A DNA stretch of 39,522 nucleotides, taken from NCBI GenBank assembly GCA_947628655.1, contig CANRAS010000019.1:1-39522 (forward strand), read 5' to 3'. The position numbers and the translations under genes are program-made. This document shows, piece after piece, positions 8,167-16,492 of this stretch. This DNA is from an uncultured Clostridia bacterium (lineage in GTDB: Bacteria > Bacillota > Clostridia > Oscillospirales > Ruminococcaceae). Within the stretch, counting starts at the first letter, position 1. The number at the start of each line of letters is the position of its first letter. Under the pieces are notes generated by a model, which was given only the letters and a program-made list of their open reading frames with translations, searched no databases and was not told the DNA's origin.

Positions 8167-8838
8167 GTGGACAAAGCGTCACAGAAAAAGCAAACGTTTT
8201 TGGGCAGGATATTTCAAACGCTGATTACTTGGACGGTGTATTTTCTGTTTCACCCGAAGATAATCTACGCCGACAAGACGCTGAAAAAACGCTTAAAGGG
8301 GAAATCCGTGGTGTTTGTGGCAAACCACACGCACCATTTTGACGGCGCGTTCGCGATGTCCGTAATGTGGCGTCACAAGCCGTATTGCTTAGTCAAAAAG
8401 AGCTGGTTCGAGAAAAAAGGCACGGGAAAGTGCATTGCCTTGTGCAGAACGATACCCATTGACCTTGACGAGGCGGACGGCGCATGGTATGAAACGGCGC
8501 AGGAGATAGTGCGCGGCGGCGGTTCGCTGTTGATATTCCCCGAGGGCGGGCTTGCGAGAAACAAGCGGATAAACGAATTCAAGCCCGGCGCGGGTCTGCT
8601 TTCGGCAAAGACGGGAACGCCGATTGTGCCGTGCGCGATTTGGGGCGCGTATCCGATGGTTTTCGGAAAGCGACAGAAAATGCTCGTAGGCGAGCCGATT
8701 GAAAGCAACTGCCCAGACTCAATGCGCCCGTCAAAATACGCAAGACAGCTTATAGCGCAGTCGGAGCAGGCGGTAAAGGATCTATACGCGCAGTTGTATG
8801 AAAAATACGGCGGCTGCGGACAGTATGATTTAAAGTAG
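8167..8838 (+). CDS. plsC: PlsC-family lysophospholipid acyltransferase
   Basis: 223 residues from a GTG start that has GGAG seven bases upstream. The frame is open back to 8089 but that part overlaps the promoter. Motif I NHTHHFD (Asn53, His54, Asp59) supplies the catalytic His-Asp pair, FPEGG (124-128) is motif III, and GTPIVP (about 150-155) is motif IV. The family transfers acyl groups from ACP or CoA to lysophosphatidate or related acceptors at the inner membrane face. It is first in an operon with its own ACP, ketosynthase, ketoreductase, dehydratase and PPTase, so it may deliver the chain made there to a lipid, as the acyltransferases of aryl-polyene clusters do. That substrate is inferred. 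A small hairpin (8847-8865) separates it from the ACP gene. Confidence 0.85.
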   Translation: MDKASQKKQTFLGRIFQTLITWTVYFLFHPKIIYADKTLKKRLKGKSVVFVANHTHHFDGAFAMSVMWRHKPYCLVKKSWFEKKGTGKCIALCRTIPIDLDEADGAWYETAQEIVRGGGSLLIFPEGGLARNKRINEFKPGAGLLSAKTGTPIVPCAIWGAYPMVFGKRQKMLVGEPIESNCPDSMRPSKYARQLIAQSEQAVKDLYAQLYEKYGGCGQYDLK

Positions 8839-8899
8839 TACACGATTTCGCTTTTATAAAGCGAATGGAATATTTTTATTTAATTAAGGAGAAGAAATT

Positions 8900-9148
8900 A
8901 TGAACCACGAAGAAATTTGCGCAAAAATCAAGGATATGCTCGTTGAGAACCTGAGAATACCCGCTGACGAACTCGAATACACGAGCGAACTGTTCGGCGA
9001 CGACATCGGTCTGGACTCTATCGACTCTATCGAGATAATCGCGGGTATCGACAACCTGTTCGGCGTTCAGATGACGGGCGCGGCACGCGAGAACTTCCAG
9101 ACTATCGAAACCCTCGCGAAGTACGTTGAAGAACATCAAGGAGCGTAA
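8900..9148 (+). CDS. Acyl carrier protein
   Basis: 82 residues, acidic, with the phosphopantetheine attachment site GLDSIDS (Ser40). It has the usual ACP helix pattern but is not the most common housekeeping sequence, which has DSLD. AAGGAG precedes the ATG by about nine bases. It carries the growing acyl chain as a thioester for the enzymes encoded downstream; the phosphopantetheinyl transferase at 12574-13284 can activate it. The stop codon is separated by one base from the ketosynthase ATG, so the two are translationally linked. It may be a dedicated ACP of this operon rather than the main FAS ACP. Confidence 0.95.
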   Translation: MNHEEICAKIKDMLVENLRIPADELEYTSELFGDDIGLDSIDSIEIIAGIDNLFGVQMTGAARENFQTIETLAKYVEEHQGA

Positions 9149-9149
9149 T

Positions 9150-11393
9150 ATGTCAAAACGTGTTGTTGTTACGGGTCTGGGGCTTATCTGCGCACTCGGC
9201 GGGAATGCCGAAGAGTGCTGGAACGCCGCGGTAAACGGCGTTACGGGAATAGCGCCCGTAAAGACCGTGAACGCCGAGGGGTGTTACGCAAACCTCGGCG
9301 CGGAGGTCGATACGCCGAACGCGGAACTTTCCTCGGAGGATTACGACCGTTCCTCGCTTTTGTGTATCAAGGCGGCGGGAGAGGCTCTTAAAGACAGCGG
9401 ATATGAAGTAACGTCCGCGAACTCGGACAGAATTGGCGTAATTATCGGAAACTGCGTAGGCGGCGCGGTTTCTATCGACAAATACTACACCGCAAAGCAA
9501 AACGGCGGTGGAAAGAACACCGACGTGCTGAAAATGCCCGCGGCGGCTCTCGCAAATAACGTCGCGTTCCACTACGGACTGAACGGCACGACCGCAAACA
9601 TCGTGAACGCCTGCGCGGCGGGGACTATCTCGCTTGCGTATGCCGCAGACCTTATCCGTTCGGGCAAGGCGGACGCGTTTGTCGCGGGCGGTTCGGACAG
9701 CTTTTCGTCGCTCGCGTTCGCGGGATTTCACGCATTGCACGCGCTCTCCGCAGACCCGTGTTCGCCGTTCAACCACTCCAACGGAATAACTTTAGGAGAG
9801 GGCGCGGGTATCCTTATTATTGAGGAATACGAACACGCAAAAGCGCGCGGCGCGAAGATTTACTGCGAAGTTCTCGGCAGCGGCGTTTCATCGGACGCGC
9901 ACCACATCACCGCTCCCGACCCCGAAGGCAAGGGACAGATGCTTGCGATTTCACGCGCTGTCGAAAATTCGGGACTTTCCGCTAATGATATAGACTATAT
10001 CAACGCGCACGGCACGGGTACGGCGAAGAACGACGAGGCGGAGTTCCTTTCACTTCACACTCTGTTTGACGAAAACGACCATTTGTCCGTAAGTTCGACA
10101 AAATCTATGACGGGGCATTGCCTAGGCGCGGCAGGTTCGATCGAGGCGGTGTTCACCGTGAAAGCCGTGTGCGAGGGAGTAGTCCCGCCGACAATCGGCT
10201 ACACGGACGAGAATTTGGCGAACCTCAAGGAAAAAGCGGGCGGTATTGATTTCGTTCCGAACACTAAACGCGAAAAGGACATAGAGTTCGCGGCAAGCAA
10301 CTCTTTCGCGTTCGGCGGGAACAACGCGTCAATAGTATTCGCGAAAAAACCGCGCGAGATACCCGACCGCACGAATAACGAGCGCGTTTTCATAACTGGT
10401 ATGGGCGAGGCTTTGGGTGCGCCGACTGCCGAAATAAGCGGTGACGACTATAAAGAACACGGCATAAAAATGGCGTTCTACCGTAAACTCGACCGCTTTT
10501 CGCAGTTACAGTTAATAAGCGGTATGCGCGCGCTTAAAGACGCTGACATTACCGTGACGGACGACAATTCAAAGGACGTCGGAATAGTTGTCGGCACGGC
10601 GGACGGTCCGCTCACCGAAGTGTACAACTTCCAGAAAACCGTCTGCGAAAACGGCACGGCGGCAGGTTCGGCGTTCGCGTTCCCGAACACGGTTTACAAC
10701 GCGGCGGGCGGTTATTTCAGCATTTTTGCGGGAATAAAGGGCTATAACGTCACAAACGCGAACTCCGTTCAGGCGGGCTTGCAGAGCCTTTGCTATTCGG
10801 CGGACGTAATAAGAAACGGCGACGAAAGCATTATGGTCGCGACAGGCACGGACGAGAACACCGAAGTTACGCGTTATCTTTACGACACTTTGGGAATACT
10901 CTCAAGCGACAAGTTGGGCGAGGGTTCGGTTTCAATAGTTTTGGAAAGCGAAACGAGCGCGAAATCCCGCGGCGCGAAGAAATACGCCGAACTCGCGGGC
11001 TGGGCAAGCGCGCATAAGAGCGTGGAATTCGGCACAATCAAAGGCTCGGAGGACGCGCTGAAAAAGGTAATCCTCGACGCCTGCGCAAACGCGGGAATAA
11101 CTCCCGCAGAAGTCGGCTGTATCTTCGGCTTTGCGAACGGACACCCCGCGATAGACGCGCTTGAACGCGATGTGTTAAGCGAGATATTCGGCGCGGACAG
11201 CGATGTTTTAAAGAACGTTGTCGAAGTAAAACAGACCGTAGGCGAGGCGCGTGCGGCGGCGGCGGCAAAACAGGCGGCTAAAGCGGCTGAATGTCTTAGC
11301 GCGGAGGACTGCGCTTACAAATACGCGCTTGCCGTGTCGTTCGGGCTGGGCGGGCAGTATTCGGCGGTAGTATTAAAGAAGTGTGAGGATTAA
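9150..11393 (+). CDS. Fused ketosynthase / chain-length-factor-like protein (double KS)
   Basis: 747 residues, almost twice a FabF. AAGGAG precedes the ATG; an upstream TTG at 9126 lies inside the ACP gene and is unlikely. The N-terminal half (about 1-400) is a complete KAS II-type ketosynthase with Cys155 in NACAAGT, His287 in AHGTGT, and Lys318 and His323 in TKSMTGHCLGAAG. The C-terminal half (about 411-747) has the same fold but no catalytic residues. The cysteine position aligns with Val540 (NSVQAGLQSL), the first histidine region reads FANGHP, and TGH is replaced by VGE. This matches the KS-alpha/KS-beta (chain-length factor) pair of type II polyketide synthases, here joined in one chain. 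Inference: it condenses malonyl-ACP units and fixes chain length. The product is unknown. Confidence 0.85.
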   Translation: MSKRVVVTGLGLICALGGNAEECWNAAVNGVTGIAPVKTVNAEGCYANLGAEVDTPNAELSSEDYDRSSLLCIKAAGEALKDSGYEVTSANSDRIGVIIGNCVGGAVSIDKYYTAKQNGGGKNTDVLKMPAAALANNVAFHYGLNGTTANIVNACAAGTISLAYAADLIRSGKADAFVAGGSDSFSSLAFAGFHALHALSADPCSPFNHSNGITLGEGAGILIIEEYEHAKARGAKIYCEVLGSGVSSDAHHITAPDPEGKGQMLAISRAVENSGLSANDIDYINAHGTGTAKNDEAEFLSLHTLFDENDHLSVSSTKSMTGHCLGAAGSIEAVFTVKAVCEGVVPPTIGYTDENLANLKEKAGGIDFVPNTKREKDIEFAASNSFAFGGNNASIVFAKKPREIPDRTNNERVFITGMGEALGAPTAEISGDDYKEHGIKMAFYRKLDRFSQLQLISGMRALKDADITVTDDNSKDVGIVVGTADGPLTEVYNFQKTVCENGTAAGSAFAFPNTVYNAAGGYFSIFAGIKGYNVTNANSVQAGLQSLCYSADVIRNGDESIMVATGTDENTEVTRYLYDTLGILSSDKLGEGSVSIVLESETSAKSRGAKKYAELAGWASAHKSVEFGTIKGSEDALKKVILDACANAGITPAEVGCIFGFANGHPAIDALERDVLSEIFGADSDVLKNVVEVKQTVGEARAAAAAKQAAKAAECLSAEDCAYKYALAVSFGLGGQYSAVVLKKCED

Positions 11394-11406
11394 CAAAGGA
11401 GAAACT

Positions 11407-12135
11407 ATGGTTGCACTTGTAACGGGCGCGTCGCGCGGAATAGGCAGGGCGTGCGCCCTTAAACTTGCAAGGGACGGTTACGACATCGCCGTAAACTACA
11501 ACTCAAACGACCAAAAAGCGAATGAAACCGTATCCGAGATAGAGGCGCTTGGAAGAAAAGCGAAAGCGTTCAAGGCGAACACGGCGGACCTTGCGGCGGT
11601 ACAGGGAATGTTCCGCGAGGTACAAAAGGAGTTCGGCGGGCTTGACGTTCTCGTCAACAACGCGGGCGTTGTTGACGACGCGTATCTGCTGATGATAAAC
11701 GAGGAATCGCTGTCGCGTTCACTTGACGTAAACATCAAAGGCTACTTTCATTGCGCACAGCAGGCGGCTCTTAAAATGATGAGCAAAAAGCACGGGAAAA
11801 TCATCAACATCTCGTCGGTAAGTTCCGTGCTTGCGGTCGAGGGGCAGGGCGTTTATTCGGCAACAAAAGGCGCGGTAAACTCAATGACCGCAACGCTTGC
11901 GAAAGAACTCGCCCCGCGCGGCATAACCGTAAACGCAGTCGCTCCGGGATTTATCGAAACCGATATGCTCGACAATATCCCCGCCGAAAAACTCGCGGAA
12001 TACAACAAGGCTATTCCTGCTGGACGTTTCGGCACGGTGGACGATGTGGCGAACGTCGTGGCGGCGCTTTGCTCGCCCGCGTTCGATTACGTCACGGGGC
12101 AGGTTATCGTGCTTGACGGGGGGCTTAGTCTATGA
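11407..12135 (+). CDS. fabG: 3-oxoacyl-ACP reductase (FabG-like short-chain dehydrogenase)
   Basis: 242 residues from the ATG at 11407 with AAAGGAG upstream. The frame opens earlier but only within the ketosynthase tail. The NAD(P)-binding loop is TGASRGIG (residues 6-13), NNAG is at 84-87, and the catalytic tetrad is Asn109, Ser137, Tyr150 and Lys154 (YSATK). It reduces the beta-keto group left by the ketosynthase to a beta-hydroxyacyl-ACP in the cytoplasm. The stop overlaps the start of the dehydratase gene by four bases (ATGA), a sign of coupled translation. Confidence 0.95.
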   Translation: MVALVTGASRGIGRACALKLARDGYDIAVNYNSNDQKANETVSEIEALGRKAKAFKANTADLAAVQGMFREVQKEFGGLDVLVNNAGVVDDAYLLMINEESLSRSLDVNIKGYFHCAQQAALKMMSKKHGKIINISSVSSVLAVEGQGVYSATKGAVNSMTATLAKELAPRGITVNAVAPGFIETDMLDNIPAEKLAEYNKAIPAGRFGTVDDVANVVAALCSPAFDYVTGQVIVLDGGLSL

Positions 12136-12584
12136 TGAATTTGCTTGAAATAAACAAACGCATAAAACAGCGCCCGCCGTTTCAGATGATTGAGAAAGTC
12201 CTCGAACTCGAACCGAACGTTTCGGCAGTCGGCATTAAAAACGTTTCCGTAAACGAGCCGTATTTTACAGGGCATTTCCCCGAAGTGCCGATAATGCCGG
12301 GAGTGCTTTTGATAGAAAGCGCGGCGCAGCTGTGCAGTCTTGTGATTGCTCCCGAAAACGCAGAGGACGATAAACTGTATGTGCTGTTAAAAGTAAAGGA
12401 TTTCAAGTTCCTAAAGCCCGTTGTTCCCGGAGATACGCTGAACATCTGCGTAAAATGCACACTCGCGGCGTCGGGCGCTTACGAGTTTTCGGCGGTAATT
12501 TCCGTTGACGGACAAGTAAAGGCAAAAGGCGTTATGCTGTTTACCTCCATTGAAAAAAGTGCGGTGTATTCAAATGAAACTTGA
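12132..12584 (+). CDS. fabZ: Beta-hydroxyacyl-ACP dehydratase (FabZ-like hotdog protein)
   Basis: 150 residues. The signature GHFPEVPIMPGVLLIESAAQ (47-66) holds catalytic His48 and Glu62, and RPPFQMIEKV (14-23) matches the usual N-terminal RYPFLLVDRV. It removes water to give trans-2-enoyl-ACP. Start is at 12132 (overlapping the reductase stop) or the next codon at 12135. No enoyl reductase gene follows, so chains handled only by this operon would keep their double bonds. Dehydratases of aryl-polyene clusters belong to the same hotdog family, so either role fits. Confidence 0.92.
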   Translation: MMNLLEINKRIKQRPPFQMIEKVLELEPNVSAVGIKNVSVNEPYFTGHFPEVPIMPGVLLIESAAQLCSLVIAPENAEDDKLYVLLKVKDFKFLKPVVPGDTLNICVKCTLAASGAYEFSAVISVDGQVKAKGVMLFTSIEKSAVYSNET

Positions 12585-13284
12585 TTTTTCAGCGTCAATC
12601 ATAACGGGCGGGGTTCGTACGCGCGTGGAAAATACCCGCTTGTTCTACGCCGACGGGTGCAAGGCGTATTTTGACGATATTTTAAGCAAGCGCGGCAAGG
12701 CGTTTGCCGATTCGGCGTGCGGATTTTTACTGCTTGACAGTTTACTTCAAAAGCACAAGATAAACAGGCTTGAACTCGTGATTACTCTCGATGAAAGCGG
12801 CAGACCCCGCACGAACCGCGCCGATTTGGATTTCAGCATATCGCACAGCGAGGGCTGCGCGGCGTGCGCCGTTTTGCTCGGCGAAAATACGGACAGCGAA
12901 CCCGTCAAGGTCGGCATTGACATTCAGCACGAACGCCCGTACTCTCTCGAAAAAATGACGGAACTTGCCCGCGCGTTTATGAACGACGAGGAACTTGGAA
13001 AGTTCTCCGAACCGTCGGACGACAAGCACATTCCGCTGATAAACAGCGACAGGGATATGGAGCATTTCGCGCGGAAAAACAAGCAGTTCTACACGGCGTG
13101 GACGCACCGCGAGGCGCTTGCCAAACGCGAGGGCGCGGACATTTTCGACAATCTGAAAACGGCGAAAATCGCCGACGAACACTTCCGCGACGGCGTTATA
13201 AACTCGTGCGGAGAACGGTATTATTACGCGATTTGCGCTCCGTCAGAGGCGTTTTACGAGCCGCCCGCGGAGGAGGACGAATGA
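12574..13284 (+). CDS. 4'-phosphopantetheinyl transferase (Sfp-type)
   Basis: 236 residues from the ATG at 12574, which overlaps the dehydratase by 11 bases and has no clear ribosome binding site, suggesting coupled translation. GRPRTN...FSISHSEG (about 76-94), GIDIQ (114-118, metal-binding Asp116) and WTHREALAKREG (176-187, with Glu180 and Lys184) are the three family signatures. The enzyme transfers phosphopantetheine from CoA to the serine of an ACP. Finding it beside an ACP and a ketosynthase supports a self-sufficient synthase. The acidic C-terminal tail (PPAEEDE) is unusual but short. Confidence 0.9.
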   Translation: MKLDFSASIITGGVRTRVENTRLFYADGCKAYFDDILSKRGKAFADSACGFLLLDSLLQKHKINRLELVITLDESGRPRTNRADLDFSISHSEGCAACAVLLGENTDSEPVKVGIDIQHERPYSLEKMTELARAFMNDEELGKFSEPSDDKHIPLINSDRDMEHFARKNKQFYTAWTHREALAKREGADIFDNLKTAKIADEHFRDGVINSCGERYYYAICAPSEAFYEPPAEEDE

Positions 13285-13997
13285 AGATACTGATACTGAA
13301 CGGTTCGCCGCGCGGAGCGCGTTCAAACACGTTACGGCTGGCAACAGCTTTCGCGGACGGTTTCCCCGACGGCACGGAATTAGAAACGCTCCACCTTAGC
13401 GACCTCAACATCAAGCCTTGCCTGGGCTGTTTTTCGTGCTGGACTAAAACGGCGGGGCGGTGCGTAATAAGCGATGATATGAAAACCGTCAGGCGCGCCA
13501 TAGAACTTGCCGATGTGATAATCGAGAGTTTTCCGCTGTATTTTTTCGGTATGCCGACCGCTATTAAAACAATGACCGATAGGTGCCTGCCGTTTATGAA
13601 AACCTACCTCGGCACGAGCGACGAGGACGGCAAGTCGTCATTCCACCAACTTCGCGACGAGCGTATGCGGGAGAAAAAACTCGTGCTTATCTCCACCTGC
13701 GGATATGTGCAGGCACAGCCGATGTACCCCGCGCTTTTAAAGCAATACGACCTGATTTGCGGTGAGGGGAACTACACCGCGATACTCTGCCCGCAAGGCG
13801 AGTTGTTCGGCTATGACGGCTTAGCGGAACGCCAGAAGAACGCCTATCTCGCGGACGTCCGCACAGCGGGCGCACAGTTTGCGAAACTCGGCAAAATCCC
13901 CGCTGAAACCGCCGAACGCTTGAAAAAACCTGTACTTTCAGCGGGAGGGTTTCAAGTTGTCGTTAATAACCATTGGGGGAGCGGGGACAGTTTATAG
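13281..13997 (+). CDS. Iron-sulfur flavoprotein (NADPH-dependent FMN reductase family)
   Basis: 238 residues. The ATG at 13281 overlaps the PPTase stop and has GGAGG upstream. The flavodoxin-like start MKILILNGSPRG binds FMN phosphate. Cys47, Cys50, Cys53 and Cys61 form the compact CX2CX2CX7C motif of archaeal and clostridial Isf proteins, which hold one [4Fe-4S] cluster. These proteins shuttle electrons from ferredoxin to small acceptors; the natural partner is often unknown. As last gene of the acyl-chain operon it could supply electrons to, or act on, the product, but that is only context. The last codons and stop lie in a heptamer repeat (13989 onward). Confidence 0.85.
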   Translation: MKILILNGSPRGARSNTLRLATAFADGFPDGTELETLHLSDLNIKPCLGCFSCWTKTAGRCVISDDMKTVRRAIELADVIIESFPLYFFGMPTAIKTMTDRCLPFMKTYLGTSDEDGKSSFHQLRDERMREKKLVLISTCGYVQAQPMYPALLKQYDLICGEGNYTAILCPQGELFGYDGLAERQKNAYLADVRTAGAQFAKLGKIPAETAERLKKPVLSAGGFQVVVNNHWGSGDSL

Positions 13998-14026
13998 TTA
14001 AAAGTGTTGAGTGCAAAGTATGAATA
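13989..14026 (+). repeat. Heptamer tract, copy 3 (start of element B)
   Basis: Five to six 7-bp units (AGTTTAT, AGTTAAA, AGTGTTG and so on) begin inside the last codons of the flavoprotein gene and supply its TAG stop. Unit by unit it matches the tract at 36996-37038. Confidence 0.8.
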
Positions 14027-14028
14027 AA

Positions 14029-14275
14029 GCAGCGCGGGCGTTGCCCGCGCTTATTAGATTGTTTGCGGGTCGTTACGCCCCTGCAAATGCGGGTGCGGTT
14101 TGGCGTTGCTCAATTCAAGCGCCCCGCGCCCTTATCCCGCGTACCGTAACCGCCCCGCGTATAAACGCGCCTGCACCGCCCGTAGCGCTCCCGTGGCGCG
14201 ACCGCCCGCAATTCGCCTGACGGCGAATTAACGGCGCTGTCGCGCCGTTGTTTTGCGCTCCGCGCAAAACGCGGG
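14029..14275 (+). repeat. Dispersed structured intergenic element B
   Basis: Starts with a hairpin (GCGCGGGC GTT GCCCGCGC, 14031-14049) that may also end transcription of the acyl-chain operon. It continues with the AGATTGTTTGCGGGTCGTTACG core and the blocks shared with element A. It ends in the three hairpins whose stems equal those of element A and whose loops differ. Together with its tract and the MCP promoter it accounts for the 468-base gap 13998-14465. Confidence 0.8.
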
Positions 14276-14371
14276 CTGTGTTACCCATAGGTCAACCCGC
14301 TCTCCGTGTTTCCGCCAGAAACAATTTGTTATATTTTGCCTAAAAATCTTCAACAAATATATAAATTCCTA

Positions 14372-14400
14372 TTGACTTTTTCAGGAAGATGTTGTATAAT
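14372..14400 (+). promoter_or_regulatory. Sigma-A promoter of the membrane chemoreceptor
   Basis: TTGACT (14372-14377) and TATAAT (14395-14400) with a 17-bp spacer, about 65 bases before the start codon. Motility genes often use sigma-D; this one looks like sigma-A. Confidence 0.8.
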
Positions 14401-14465
14401 TAAATAGGATAATTTCCGCATATTCTAAAATATTTCTAAAAAATATGGCTTGGAGGTATGGTAAA

Positions 14466-16409
14466 ATGTCCGGAAAGGGAACTAAAATTAAGTACCGCAT
14501 TTTGAGATTGGGGCTTATCAGCGTGGCGGTCAGCATTTTGCTGTTACTGCTCGTGATGAGCATTACGACGATAACTTCTAATAACGACAGTCTCAAAAAT
14601 CAAACGAAGTCGCTGGCTGCGGCTTATAAAAATACGATAACAAACACCGTGAATGCGCTGACTTTGGAACTTAATTCCGCGGCGAACGACACGGAGGTTT
14701 TCGATGAAAATGTTCCTATAGAAATGCGGAAAGCGCGCCTTGACGAACTCGCGTCCACGACCCTGTTCAAGGATTTCGCGGTGGCGTTTAAGGACGGCAC
14801 TACATATAACAACACGGATATTTCCGACCGCGAGTATTTTCAGCAGGCAATAAACGGCGCTGTTGCGATTTCCTCGCCCGTTATCCGAAAGACGGACAAT
14901 TCCGTCACGACAATGATGGCGGCGCCCGCGTCGTATAACGGCGAACAGTTCGTCATATACGGCGGTATCGACGCGAACTTTTTCTCAAACGGCTTTGAGG
15001 ACATCGACTTGGGCGAGGGGAGCAGTGTAATTGTCCTTGATAAATACGGTCAGATAATCGCGTCGTCCGATTTGGCGGACGTTGCGAATATGACTATGCT
15101 GACAGAAAGCGAAAACAGCGGACTTGCAAAACTCGCAGGCGCAATGATTGGCGGAAACGAGGGTTCGATGAACTTCAAAAACGGCAGTCACAATATACTC
15201 GCGTACTATATGCCTATTGAAGGCACGGACGGTTGGTCAATAGCCGTTTCGGCGAATTTTGACGACGTAATAAAGTCCGTGATCCTTGATTTGGCAATAG
15301 GCGTAGGGCTCGGATTGCTTTTGATGGCTTTGGGAACGTTTATGGTAATAAAAGTCGCGCGTAATATTTCAGGTCCTATCGAAAAATCGACAAAGCGCCT
15401 GAAAATGCTGTCCGAGGGCGATATAACCACGCCGTTCAACGTGGACGCGCCGAACGATGAAACTCGCGTTCTCGAACAGTCGCTTTACGCTACCGTTGAC
15501 AGACTTCATTCTTATATAAACGATATAAGCGGAGTTCTGGAGCAGTTGGCAGACGGCAATTTGACGGTTAAATCCCGTATCGAATACCGCGGAGATTTTG
15601 CGAAAATAGGAACGTCGCTCAACAAAATTTCCTCGTCGCTGAACTCCGCAATGACTGCTGTTAAGAAAAGCGTAAGCGATATTCGTATGGGAGCAAGCCA
15701 AGTAGCGGAGGGTTCGCAGAGCCTGTCCGAAACGGCAATCCGCGAGGCGGAATCCGTAGATAAGATTTCAAATACGATAATTTCAATAAAACAGCAGGCG
15801 GACAATTCCGCAGAGATTGCGAAAAATGTTGCCGAACTTGCTCAGGACGCGAACACAAGCGCAAAGGACGGCGGCGAACTTATGAAAGTACTTCTTGAGG
15901 CTGTCGAAAATATAAAGGAAAAATCAGCGTCGATAAAGAATATTATTCAAACAATAGACGATATTGCGTTCCAGACGAATATCCTCGCTCTTAACGCGGC
16001 AATTGAGGCGGCAAGAGCGGGCGAGGCGGGAAAGGGTTTTGCGGTCGTAGCGAACGAGGTCGGAAACCTCGCGGCGAAGAGCGCGCAGGCGGCGCAAAAC
16101 ACCACGAACCTTATAAACGACTCGCTGAACGCCGTTGACAAAGGCACGGAACTTGCCTCCGATGTTTCAAACGCAATGGACAGTATCGTTGTCGGGATAA
16201 ACAAGATATTTGAACATATGAGCCAGATGACGACTGCCGCGACGGAACAGCAGGCTGCCGTAGCGGAAATCACCAGCGGAATGTCGCAAATTGAGGACGG
16301 TATGCACACAACGTCCGCGACCGCCGAAGAAAGCGCCGCGTCCAGCGAGGAACTTTCTTCCCTCTCGACGGTACTCGCGAACGAAGTCGGGAAGTACATT
16401 ACGGAATAA
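14466..16409 (+). CDS. Methyl-accepting chemotaxis protein with dCache ligand domain
   Basis: 647 residues from the ATG at 14466, which has GGAGG nine bases upstream; an in-frame ATG at 14445 overlaps that site and is less likely. TM1 spans about 12-35. An extracytoplasmic dCache-type domain covers about 40-270 ([20 protein letters not shown], then [13 protein letters not shown]). TM2 spans about 271-295, HAMP 296-350, and a second HAMP-like stretch about 355-400. The signalling hairpin has its tip at about 499-536 ([38 protein letters not shown] region). No C-terminal receptor pentapeptide is present. dCache domains commonly bind amino acids or organic acids; the ligand here cannot be read. 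It is monocistronic. Confidence 0.95.
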   Translation: MSGKGTKIKYRILRLGLISVAVSILLLLLVMSITTITSNNDSLKNQTKSLAAAYKNTITNTVNALTLELNSAANDTEVFDENVPIEMRKARLDELASTTLFKDFAVAFKDGTTYNNTDISDREYFQQAINGAVAISSPVIRKTDNSVTTMMAAPASYNGEQFVIYGGIDANFFSNGFEDIDLGEGSSVIVLDKYGQIIASSDLADVANMTMLTESENSGLAKLAGAMIGGNEGSMNFKNGSHNILAYYMPIEGTDGWSIAVSANFDDVIKSVILDLAIGVGLGLLLMALGTFMVIKVARNISGPIEKSTKRLKMLSEGDITTPFNVDAPNDETRVLEQSLYATVDRLHSYINDISGVLEQLADGNLTVKSRIEYRGDFAKIGTSLNKISSSLNSAMTAVKKSVSDIRMGASQVAEGSQSLSETAIREAESVDKISNTIISIKQQADNSAEIAKNVAELAQDANTSAKDGGELMKVLLEAVENIKEKSASIKNIIQTIDDIAFQTNILALNAAIEAARAGEAGKGFAVVANEVGNLAAKSAQAAQNTTNLINDSLNAVDKGTELASDVSNAMDSIVVGINKIFEHMSQMTTAATEQQAAVAEITSGMSQIEDGMHTTSATAEESAASSEELSSLSTVLANEVGKYITE

Positions 16410-16414
16410 CAGAA

Positions 16415-16445
16415 AAGAGCCGAGGTTTTCCTCGGCTCTTTGCTT
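16415..16445 (+). terminator. Intrinsic terminator of the chemoreceptor gene
   Basis: An 11-bp stem (AAGAGCCGAGG with CCTCGGCTCTT, loop TTTT) is followed by TTTGCTT, five bases after the stop. A remnant of it appears as coding sequence at 17153-17185. Confidence 0.9.
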
Positions 16446-16492
16446 GCATAATAATTGCATAATATTCACATAAATAAAGGGAGAAAATCACA

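Noticed and set aside
14011-14220. A 69-codon frame after the iron-sulfur flavoprotein
   Set aside because: It lies entirely within structured repeat element B, and the frame is not kept in element A (for example 5168-5434).
4936-14275. Elements A and B as regulators of the two chemoreceptor genes
   Set aside because: Both lie upstream of an MCP gene but in opposite relative orientation, and related partial elements flank unrelated genes, so the link is probably chance.
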